A stretch of DNA of 64,000 bases from Rhodopirellula halodulae. Lineage in GTDB: Bacteria > Planctomycetota > Planctomycetia > Pirellulales > Pirellulaceae. The notes under the pieces were generated by a model. It did no database searches and was not told the origin of the DNA. It saw nothing but the letters and a program-made list of their open reading frames with translations. The position numbers and the translations under genes are program-made. Of the stretch, positions 56,614 through 64,000 are shown one piece after another; position 1 is the stretch's first letter; every line of letters begins with the position of its first letter. The stretch lies in NCBI RefSeq assembly GCF_020966775.1, contig NZ_JAJKFV010000004.1:62001-126000 (forward strand). Reading direction: 5' to 3'.

Positions 56614-59600
56614 ATGTTGAATTTCATCATTCAGTTTTCTCTTCGGCATCGGTTGGTCATCTTGTGTGCCGCTATCGCCGTGATGGTACTGGGCAGCATC
56701 GTTGCGCAGACATTGCCGATCGATGTGTTGCCAAGTCTGACTCGCCCCCGCGTTGTGATCGTGACCGAGTGCGAAGGGATGGCACCTGAAGAGGTCGAGC
56801 AACGTGTGACGTTTCCCTTGGAAGCGAATTTGAATGGTGCCGCGGGAGTCATCGCGGTGCGTAGTTCTTCCGGGATTGGATTGTCCGTGATCAACATCGA
56901 GTTTGATTGGGACACCGACGTGCAATCGGCTCGGCAAATTGTTCAGGAGCGGTTGACTCTGGTGGTGGATCAAATGCCGGCGGGGGTGAAGCCACAGATG
57001 GGACCACGTTCCTCGTTGTTGGGGCAGATCGCTTTGGTGGCGATGTGGAGCGACGATGGATCGACGTCGCCGATGGAACTGCGAACCACGGCGGATTGGG
57101 TGGTACGGCAGCGGCTGAAAAAGATCCCCGGCGTGTCACAAGTCATCACCATGGGCGGTGATCGAAAGCAAATCCATGTGCAAGTCGACCAGCACCAATT
57201 GCACCGATACGAAGTGAGTTTGGCGGAGGTCGAATCGGCACTACGAGACAGCAACCAAAACGTGACGGGCGGGTTCATCAGCCGAGACGGAAAGGAATTT
57301 CTGATCCGCGGAATTGGACGCTACGTCGACGTCGATGAGATCGGTGAGACCACGATCCGATCCACTGGTCAGCGAGCATTGCTGTTGAAGCAGGTCGCGA
57401 AGATCAGCGAGGTGGCTCAAATCAAACGTGGGGATTCGTCCGTCAACGGTCAATCAGCAGTTGTACTGACCATTCAAAAGCAACCGGGTGCGGATACACG
57501 ATTGGTCACGGAATCGGTTCATGCGGCACTCGCGGAGTTGCGGCCGTCGCTGCCGGCGGACGTCGAACTGCAGACCACTTACGAGCAAAGGGAATTCATC
57601 GACCACAGTGTCGCGAATGTCTTGGAGGCACTTCGTGACGGTGCGATCTTGGTTGTGGTGGTGTTGTTTTTGTTCCTGCTGAACTTTCGGACCACCTTCA
57701 TCACGCTCACCGCGATTCCGCTGTCGGTGTTGGTGACCGCATTGGTGTTCCGTTGGTTGGGTCTGTCGATCAATGTCATGACGCTGGGTGGTTTGGCGGT
57801 CGCGATGGGCGAGTTGGTCGACGATGCGATTGTCGACGTCGAGAACATTGCACGGCGACTGAAAGAAAACGCGTTGTCCGCGAAACCGAAGTCGGCTTTG
57901 GCGGTGATCTTTGACGCCAGCGTGGAAGTGCGAAATGCAATCATTGTCAGCACGGTCTTGGTGGTGATTGTGTTCGCTCCGTTGTTCGCGCTGACTGGGA
58001 TGGAAGGTCGCCTGTTTGCGCCTCTGGGAGTTGCGTATCTGGTGTCCATCGCCGCGTCGACGTTGGTTTCGCTAACGGTCACCCCGGTGCTTTCCTCTTT
58101 CTTGCTGCCCAAAGCCAAGGCGACTCATCGGGAAACGGACGGTTGGCTGCTTCGGGGTTTGAAAAGCATCGTCCGGCCGATCATTCGGTTCAGTATGCAT
58201 CCCGTTGGATTGACGGCATCGCTTTCGGTCCTGGGCATGGGGTGTGTTGTTGGATCCGTGGTGGCCTGGAACATGGGGCGGGATTTCTTGCCACCGTTTG
58301 ACGAAGGTGCAGCCCAAGTCAATTTGTTCGCACCGCCGGGAACATCGCTGGAGGTCAGTCGCGAACTGAGCCAAATGGCGGATCGCAATTTGACGAAGCT
58401 GCTCAAGTCCGAAACCAATCCCACGGGGCCCTTGCTCTGGTTCACCTGTCGCACGGGACGGGCCGAACAAGACGAACATGTGATGGGGGTGAACATCAGC
58501 GAGTATGTGATCACACTGAATCCGGACAGTGGGCTGAGTCGAGAAGAGCTGATTGAGCAGTTGCACGAAGCGGTCGAGCATGTGCCGGGTGTTGAAACGG
58601 AAGTCGAACAACCGATTGCGCACCTGATCAGTCACATGCTTTCGGGCGTCACCGCGCAGATCGCAATCAAACTGTACGGCGATGATCTCGAAACGCTGCG
58701 TGAAGAAGCCGAGCACATCAAGCACACCATCGAATCGATCCCCGGCATCGCACCACCGATCGTGGAGCAGCAACAACCGACGCCACAAATTCGTGTGGAG
58801 TTGAAGAAAGACATGCTGGCGTACCACGGTGTAACGGCCGGATTTGTGAATCACTTCATTGAAACGGCGCTACACGGTCAAGAGGTTTCTCAGCTAATCG
58901 ATGGCCAGCGCACATTCGACATTTTGCTTCGACTGAAGGAGTCGCAACGTCGTGACTTGGCGAATTTGCATCGGGTTCCCATGGAGCTTCCCAATGGGCG
59001 ACGGGTGCCTTTGGGAACCCTTGCAAAAGTCTATGAAACATTGGGGCCCAACACGATCCATCGGGAAGATGGTCGAAGGCGGATCGTCGTTCGCGTCAAC
59101 ACGCTGGGACGCGATGTTGGCAGCGTGGTGTCTGAAATCAAAGACCGCATCACCGCCCAGGTTGAGTTACCCGAAGGATACTTCCTTTCCTACGAAGGGC
59201 AGTTTGAAGCACAGCAGAAAGCCAACCAGAGAATCTTTTGGCTGAGTCTGGTTGCTTTGGTGGGAGTCTTGCTCGTGCTGATTTCGACGTACAGCTCGCT
59301 CAACATCGCTTTGCAATTGCTGATCGCACTGCCAGCCGCCTTCGTGGGAGGAATCCTCGGGTTGTATGTCACCGGCCAAACGTTTTCCGTGGCGGCGACC
59401 GTGGGATTCGTTTCCTTGGGCGGGATCGCCGCGCGGAATGGGCTACTGCTTGTCTCGACCTATTTCAAGCGTTCTCAAGACGAAGGAGTCTCGGAGAACG
59501 TGATTGTCGAGGGCAGCTTGGATCGATTGGCTCCCGTGATGATGACGGCCCTGACCACCGGGTTGGGTTTGGTGCCGCTGGTGATCGGTGGCCATCTGCC

Positions 59601-59748
59601 TGGCAAAGAAATTCTGTTCCCCGTCGCCACGGTCATCCTTGGTGGCTTGATCACCGCAACGATGGCGGAATTCCTGATCCGGCCGGGACTGTTTTGGTTG
59701 TTGTTGGACGACCGAACGAGAATCGAGCCACCGTCCGTGCATGACTGA
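56614..59748 (+). CDS. Heavy-metal RND efflux pump (CzcA/CusA-like)
   Basis: This 1044-aa inner-membrane RND transporter of the HME family has full length and typical layout: TM1 (HRLVILCAAIAVMVLGSI), a periplasmic loop starting DVLPSLTRPRVVIVTECEGM, TM2-6 with the charged TM4 motif AMGELVDDAIVDVENIARR, second periplasmic domain, and TM7-12 ending in GLGLVPLVIGGHLPGKEILFP. The acidic pair in TM4 is the expected proton relay. No OMF gene (czcC) follows or precedes, so it must use one encoded elsewhere. The TolC-like gene at 14.5 kb belongs to another operon. Confidence 0.92.
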   Translation: MLNFIIQFSLRHRLVILCAAIAVMVLGSIVAQTLPIDVLPSLTRPRVVIVTECEGMAPEEVEQRVTFPLEANLNGAAGVIAVRSSSGIGLSVINIEFDWDTDVQSARQIVQERLTLVVDQMPAGVKPQMGPRSSLLGQIALVAMWSDDGSTSPMELRTTADWVVRQRLKKIPGVSQVITMGGDRKQIHVQVDQHQLHRYEVSLAEVESALRDSNQNVTGGFISRDGKEFLIRGIGRYVDVDEIGETTIRSTGQRALLLKQVAKISEVAQIKRGDSSVNGQSAVVLTIQKQPGADTRLVTESVHAALAELRPSLPADVELQTTYEQREFIDHSVANVLEALRDGAILVVVVLFLFLLNFRTTFITLTAIPLSVLVTALVFRWLGLSINVMTLGGLAVAMGELVDDAIVDVENIARRLKENALSAKPKSALAVIFDASVEVRNAIIVSTVLVVIVFAPLFALTGMEGRLFAPLGVAYLVSIAASTLVSLTVTPVLSSFLLPKAKATHRETDGWLLRGLKSIVRPIIRFSMHPVGLTASLSVLGMGCVVGSVVAWNMGRDFLPPFDEGAAQVNLFAPPGTSLEVSRELSQMADRNLTKLLKSETNPTGPLLWFTCRTGRAEQDEHVMGVNISEYVITLNPDSGLSREELIEQLHEAVEHVPGVETEVEQPIAHLISHMLSGVTAQIAIKLYGDDLETLREEAEHIKHTIESIPGIAPPIVEQQQPTPQIRVELKKDMLAYHGVTAGFVNHFIETALHGQEVSQLIDGQRTFDILLRLKESQRRDLANLHRVPMELPNGRRVPLGTLAKVYETLGPNTIHREDGRRRIVVRVNTLGRDVGSVVSEIKDRITAQVELPEGYFLSYEGQFEAQQKANQRIFWLSLVALVGVLLVLISTYSSLNIALQLLIALPAAFVGGILGLYVTGQTFSVAATVGFVSLGGIAARNGLLLVSTYFKRSQDEGVSENVIVEGSLDRLAPVMMTALTTGLGLVPLVIGGHLPGKEILFPVATVILGGLITATMAEFLIRPGLFWLLLDDRTRIEPPSVHD

Positions 59749-59872
59749 TTCGTGACCACTTACAATCATTCGCGTTGCCAGAGCGAACGAGGGCTGATCT
59801 TCGATAAAAAACGATCCACCGTCAGCATGAAGAAACGCCTGCCTCCATCCATCCCCACCACGAGACGACTTG

Positions 59873-61201
59873 ATGAATCAATCCATTGACAACCGATCAA
59901 CAGTTCGGATCCTGCGCATCCAAGGGTTTCGGATCGCGATGTTGGGATGGCTGCTCTTAGGTGGTTTGGTCGTATCCGCCGAAGACAGCGTTGAGTTTCT
60001 GAACGGGACGACCTTGAGCGGAAAAGTGCTGGAGATTCGCAAGCCGCAAAAGGAGTTTGATTTTGAATCTTCCATCGCGGGGCAAACGGTCTCTCGCACA
60101 TATTCCTATTCCGCGATCCACGCCGTGACATTTGGCGGCAAACGGTTTGTGATCAATCCAATGAAGTCCGCTTCATCCGATACTTCGGATGTCTCCAATG
60201 GCGAGACGGTGCAACGCAGCCGCAATGAAGTGAAACAATTGATCGCTGAACTGGGGGCGAGCGATCCGGATTGGTTGGACAGCACCTCCCTCAATCACCC
60301 AAAGTCATTGGACCTCAGTTGGCCCATGAAAGCCGAAGGGCCGTGGAACGAGTCCAAGAACGTGGGCCAGTACATGTGGGGACGGGTCAATCCCAATCCG
60401 TCACGATGGCGATCCGGAGTCAAGCTGATCTACGAATGCATGGACCTGCATCAAGGAAATCGCGAACTGTTGAAGCGTGATGCTTCGGCTCTGGCCAGCA
60501 AGTATTTCGAGCTGTTTCAAGACTATCCCCGCGCGGCGTATTGGTACGAGAAAGCCGATGCCAAAGTGAACCAGCCAACCGGGGTTCACTTGGCGGAGTG
60601 TTATTACCGACTGGGCAACAAAGCGATGGCGATGGCAATGCTTCGTGGGCAATCCTTGCATGTCGATGCGATCAAGCTTCTTGGCGAAATGGGCGAACTG
60701 GACCAAGCTTTGAAAGTCGCCGATCGTTTCGCGAAAACGCGGGCCTTCAACGAGGCGTTTCTAAACGCCGGCGACGCACTTCGTTCGGCGGGCAAGCACG
60801 AAGAAGCCCTTCGGTACTACCAACAAATTCTGGATCGCAACGAAGCGAGGAACGCGGAATACCTCCAACGTTTTCGCGGACGAGCGAGCGATTCCATCGA
60901 AGCGATTCGCTTGTTCGAACAGGCGGACGTGAGCAAGGTTGCCGATGGCGTCTACCGCGATCACGCTCGAGGCTACAACGGCGACTTGCACGTCCAAGTT
61001 ACCGTCGCCAGTGGTCGCATCGAATCAGTGGAGGTGACACAACATAAAGAGAAACAGTTTTACGCGGCGTTGACCGACACGCCAAAACAAATCATCGACA
61101 CACAAGGCGTCCGTGAGATCGATGGGACAAGCGGGGCCACGATCACTTCGCAAGCCATCGTCAATGCGACGGCTCGCGCTTTGGCACAAGGAGCAAAATG
61201 A
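59873..61201 (+). CDS. Exported TPR and FMN-binding domain protein
   Basis: This 442-aa protein has a signal-like hydrophobic segment (AMLGWLLLGGLVVSA at about 22-36), a beta-rich N-terminal region (VEFLNGTTLSGKVLEI), several TPR-like helices (about 195-345) and a C-terminal FMN-binding domain. The latter has the motif DGTSGATITSQAI, whose second Thr is the expected covalent FMN site, as in RnfG, NqrC and NosR. It overlaps the next gene by 4 bp. Together with the polyferredoxin two genes downstream it suggests a membrane electron-transfer chain facing the periplasm. The TPR plus FMN combination is uncommon. The start at ATG 59873 follows a TTG that is in frame. Confidence 0.85.
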   Translation: MNQSIDNRSTVRILRIQGFRIAMLGWLLLGGLVVSAEDSVEFLNGTTLSGKVLEIRKPQKEFDFESSIAGQTVSRTYSYSAIHAVTFGGKRFVINPMKSASSDTSDVSNGETVQRSRNEVKQLIAELGASDPDWLDSTSLNHPKSLDLSWPMKAEGPWNESKNVGQYMWGRVNPNPSRWRSGVKLIYECMDLHQGNRELLKRDASALASKYFELFQDYPRAAYWYEKADAKVNQPTGVHLAECYYRLGNKAMAMAMLRGQSLHVDAIKLLGEMGELDQALKVADRFAKTRAFNEAFLNAGDALRSAGKHEEALRYYQQILDRNEARNAEYLQRFRGRASDSIEAIRLFEQADVSKVADGVYRDHARGYNGDLHVQVTVASGRIESVEVTQHKEKQFYAALTDTPKQIIDTQGVREIDGTSGATITSQAIVNATARALAQGAK

Positions 61202-62247
61202 TGCGTTGGCTTGGTTTGGTATTACTTGGCACGATTACATCGCTTCTGGCAGTTCAACGTGCCATCGCGGAAGAATCCGTCTGGAAATCGGGTGACTTTC
61301 ATTGGAAAGTGGGGCCTCGGTTGGTTTCCGTCAACCAAGAACACTTCCCAGAGTCGGAACACCCGTGGGTGGCGGTCAAAGATCCCAGCATTGTGCGTTA
61401 CCAAGATCGCTGGCATCTGTTCTGCACGCTGCGCAACCAGAGCAAAGGCGACGGACGCATTCGAATCGGGTACTGCAGCTTTGAAGACTGGCCCGACGCG
61501 GCCAACGCCGACTGGAGATTGCTGGACCTGACGATGCAGTATCACGGCGCCCCGCAGATTTTCTATTTCGAGCCGCAGAAGAAGTGGTACCTGATCTACC
61601 AAGCCGTCGATGAGTCTCGCGGGCTAAGTTACGGACCGTGCTACTCGACGAACGACTCAATTGACGATGCCGAATCATGGACCAAGCCGGCAGCGTTGTA
61701 CGTCGTGCCGGAAGGAAAGAAAGCCGGACTGGATTACTGGGTGATCTGTGATGACTCGTTGGCTCACTTGCTCTTCACATCGCTGAACGGCCAAATGTGG
61801 CACGCGAAAACTCGGCTGGACCAATTTCCTAACCAAGGATGGAGCGAACCCGAGGTGGTGTTGACGGCGGATATCTTCGAAGCCAGCCACACCTACCGTA
61901 TCCGCGATCGCCAGCAGTACGTGACGTTGGTCGAGGCCCAACACGGCAAACGCAGATACTTCAAACTGTTCGTCGCGAATCATCTGGATGGGCCATGGAG
62001 CCCTCTCGCCGCCAGTCGTGAAAAGCCGGCTGTCTCCGTTCGCAATGTCGTGAACCAAGAAGATTCTTGGGCGACGTCCTACAGCCATGGCGAGTTCTTG
62101 CGTGCTGGCCACGACCAACGCCTGGTGATCGATCCGGACAACTTGACCATGTTGTTTCAGGGAGCCGACGATCGCGAATATCAAAAGGGTGGATACGGTG
62201 ACATCACTTGGCATTTGGGACTGCTGAAGCAGGTGAAGTTGCCATGA
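61198..62247 (+). CDS. GH62-like glycoside hydrolase (exported)
   Basis: This 349-aa secreted protein has a signal peptide (LGLVLLGTITSLLAVQRAIA) and a single five-bladed-propeller-type domain of the GH62 family. Recognisable elements are KDPSIVRYQDRWHLFCT, YHGAPQIFYFEPQKKWYLIYQ and the late VLTADIFEASHTYRI. GH62 enzymes are alpha-L-arabinofuranosidases that act on arabinoxylan; planctomycete members may differ in specificity. The gene overlaps the FMN-binding gene by 4 bp and the polyferredoxin gene by 4 bp, an odd partnership for a carbohydrase. The Asp in KDPSIV is a likely catalytic residue. Confidence 0.82.
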   Translation: MMRWLGLVLLGTITSLLAVQRAIAEESVWKSGDFHWKVGPRLVSVNQEHFPESEHPWVAVKDPSIVRYQDRWHLFCTLRNQSKGDGRIRIGYCSFEDWPDAANADWRLLDLTMQYHGAPQIFYFEPQKKWYLIYQAVDESRGLSYGPCYSTNDSIDDAESWTKPAALYVVPEGKKAGLDYWVICDDSLAHLLFTSLNGQMWHAKTRLDQFPNQGWSEPEVVLTADIFEASHTYRIRDRQQYVTLVEAQHGKRRYFKLFVANHLDGPWSPLAASREKPAVSVRNVVNQEDSWATSYSHGEFLRAGHDQRLVIDPDNLTMLFQGADDREYQKGGYGDITWHLGLLKQVKLP

Positions 62248-64000
62248 GCGAAGCCAAGATCACGCCGGTTGCCAGCCGTGGATTGGCGATCATCCTCGGC
62301 TTGATGGCACTGCTTCTCGGCGGTGCCTTGTTTTTTGATTGGGGTGCCGTGGATCAGTGGAGCGACGCAGGGCGAGCATGGGGATGGCTGGTCACCGCGA
62401 TCAGCTTCTCGCTGGCAATCGTTTTGGCTCAAACCGGCTGGCGAGATCGCCGCTCGCCTTCGCGGTTGCGTTTGGATTGGTATCTGCCGGCGATCAAACG
62501 TTTGCCACCCTCCACCAACCCCAGCGGTTCCATTCTCGGCCGAACCTTTCGGAGACTGCTGCCCGGTTTGCAATCCAATTGGCAAACGAAACAGCGCGGG
62601 TTGCTGCGACGTTGGTTGCGACGATTGGGCCCAAGCTGGGTTGCATCGCCGCTGAGACGCCTGAGCCAAGCCACTTGCCTGATCGTGTTCTGTTGGTTGT
62701 TTTTCTATGTGTGCTGGCCGTATCACGCCCAACCGAATCTTACAAACACTTTGGCGGACGTGACCTTTGTTGCGTTCGACCAAGACAGCCAAGCAGCAAC
62801 GTTCCAAGCAAGCTTCTCGACCAAGAGCGACGAGACAGCCAACAATCGTGACCACTCGGGCAATGATTGGAAGGCGGGAGCCACTTGGTTTCTGACATCC
62901 AAGCAAGCGGCGTCGGGTAGTTCCCCCGAACAGAACGCGCTCGGTGAATTCGCGGTGATCGACAAGTCAGAAGACTCCGTTCTTTTGCGGCCAGTCGGAG
63001 ATTTGAGTCCGTTGTTCGTGGATGTCATCACTGGAATGTCATTGTCCAAGGAGTTTGAAGCGACCGATCGTGATCCACTGGCATGGCCGGATCACTACAC
63101 CGAAAACTTGGACACGAAGGAATGGATTCCAGCGGAGACCTTCTTGATGATCGATCCGCTGTTGAGTTTGTCGACCGCGATTGCTTCACGCAGTTGGGTA
63201 TGGTCACTGTCATGTGCCGCCGCGATCTTGATCGTCTGCGTTTGTGTGCCCCGAGGCTTCTGCGGCTACTTGTGTCCGCTGGGCACCACGATCGATTTGT
63301 TCGACTGGGCCATTGCAGGCAGAACCAAACGCTGGCGAGTTCCCGACGAAGGGTGGTGGGTGCATGTGAAGTACTACTTGCTCGCGGGAATCTTGCTGGC
63401 CGCTTCAGCCGGCCTGCTCGTGTCCGGTTTCTTTGCCGCCATCCCCGTTGTCACACGCGGGTATTTGTTCCTGTTTGATCCATTGCAAAGCGGGGCTACT
63501 CGTGGCTGGCATTTGGTACCGAGCATGAACGTCGGGCATATCGTCAGCGTCGTCATGTTCTTCGCGGTGCTGGGACTGGGATTTTTGCGGCCTCGGTTCT
63601 GGTGCAAATACGTTTGTCCCAGCGGAGCGGTGTTCTCACTTGGAAACCTGTTTCGATTGACCGAGCGGAAAGTGGAATCCAGTTGCATTCACTGCAACAA
63701 GTGCGTCGAAATTTGCCCGTTTGATGCGATCAAGCCGGACTTCACCACACGCGTCACGGATTGCACGCTTTGTCAGTCCTGCGCGGGAGTCTGTCCGACC
63801 CATGCGATCAAGTTTGTGGAACGTTCCAACTTGGTCCAGTTGAAGGTTGAGAACGATCCACCAACGCACGAAACCTCCTTGGGGCGCCGAGGCTTTCTTT
63901 CGCTGGCGACCGGGTCTGCCGCTAGCATCGCGGGGGCAGCCGGAATCACCGTGCTAGGCAAAGGCTTGGGAGCCAACTTGGATGATCCCGATGCGTTTCG
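62244..64000 (+). CDS. NosR/NapH-like polyferredoxin, 3' truncated by window
   Basis: The gene starts at ATG 62244 (4-bp overlap with the GH62-like gene) and stays open to the window end; 585 codons are seen. Several transmembrane helices alternate with cytosolic or periplasmic loops. Two NapH/NosR-type membrane motifs are visible: GFCGYLCPLGTTIDLFDW and FWCKYVCPSGAVFSLGN. Two 4Fe-4S clusters follow: CIHCNKCVEICP (Cys481 onward) and CTLCQSCAGVCP (Cys507 onward). A twin-arginine motif, GRRGFLSLATG (Arg548-549), with a hydrophobic stretch after it, opens a further C-terminal domain that the window cuts off. It likely passes electrons to or from the FMN-binding protein encoded two genes upstream. 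Confidence 0.9.
   Translation, partial: MSEAKITPVASRGLAIILGLMALLLGGALFFDWGAVDQWSDAGRAWGWLVTAISFSLAIVLAQTGWRDRRSPSRLRLDWYLPAIKRLPPSTNPSGSILGRTFRRLLPGLQSNWQTKQRGLLRRWLRRLGPSWVASPLRRLSQATCLIVFCWLFFYVCWPYHAQPNLTNTLADVTFVAFDQDSQAATFQASFSTKSDETANNRDHSGNDWKAGATWFLTSKQAASGSSPEQNALGEFAVIDKSEDSVLLRPVGDLSPLFVDVITGMSLSKEFEATDRDPLAWPDHYTENLDTKEWIPAETFLMIDPLLSLSTAIASRSWVWSLSCAAAILIVCVCVPRGFCGYLCPLGTTIDLFDWAIAGRTKRWRVPDEGWWVHVKYYLLAGILLAASAGLLVSGFFAAIPVVTRGYLFLFDPLQSGATRGWHLVPSMNVGHIVSVVMFFAVLGLGFLRPRFWCKYVCPSGAVFSLGNLFRLTERKVESSCIHCNKCVEICPFDAIKPDFTTRVTDCTLCQSCAGVCPTHAIKFVERSNLVQLKVENDPPTHETSLGRRGFLSLATGSAASIAGAAGITVLGKGLGANLDDPDAF

Overview
The window looks like the chromosome of a Rhodopirellula-type planctomycete (order Pirellulales). 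This is an inference from content, not from a database match. The pointers are an ECF-type sigma factor directly followed by a large Ser/Thr kinase with a TPR tail, very large cell-surface proteins carrying the LE-x-R-x-LL N-terminal motif, a DUF4347 and cadherin-like giant protein, GAF/PAS hybrid kinases, a complete Tad pilus locus, few clear Shine-Dalgarno sequences and moderately GC-rich DNA.

Layout. 1-7.9 kb: an ABC ATPase, an array of 241-bp tandem repeats, a neutral zinc metallopeptidase, a YgfZ-like protein overlapping an ECF sigma factor, and a 1024-aa Ser/Thr kinase. 8.0-16.6 kb (minus strand): a tightly packed five-gene operon, read in the order TolC-like outer-membrane factor, SecA paralogue, HlyD-like adaptor, GAF-HlyD adaptor, PqqD/M50-protease/HlyD fusion. 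Adjacent genes either overlap by 4 bp or are 2-15 bp apart. 16.9-28.9 kb (plus strand, divergent): a giant adhesin-like protein of about 2500 aa, overlapping by 4 bp a hybrid histidine kinase with two HPt domains, then an HD-GYP response regulator. 28.9-34.4 kb: an RNA methyltransferase, tRNA-Val(CAC), a large GAF/PAS hybrid kinase and a YetF/DUF421 membrane protein. 34.5-48.5 kb (minus strand): a full Tad/Flp pilus locus with a NicO-type metal transporter gene and a DUF192 gene inserted. 48.9-54.3 kb: a Cys/His-rich exported protein, a parallel beta-helix surface protein with the same N-terminal motif class as the giant protein, a MarR regulator behind two palindromic operators, a siderophore-interacting protein, and a frameshifted NmrA-type oxidoreductase. 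54.5-59.7 kb: a Cys-rich exported protein and a heavy-metal RND efflux adaptor and pump. 59.9-64 kb: an operon of FMN-binding/TPR protein, GH62-like protein and a NosR/NapH-like polyferredoxin cut by the window edge.

The most interesting system is the 8.0-28.9 kb block. It has the periplasmic and outer-membrane parts of a type I-like export channel but no ABC or RND pump; the only energy-coupling protein encoded with them is a shortened SecA paralogue. The divergent giant protein carries an LE-x-x-x-LFSA N-terminal motif and a C-terminal membrane segment, and is translationally coupled to signalling genes. I propose that this is a dedicated SecA-driven, TolC/HlyD-associated export machine for LE-x-R-x-LL surface proteins, with the beta-helix protein at 49.6-51.7 kb as a possible second substrate. 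The gene content and organisation are directly visible; the function is inference.
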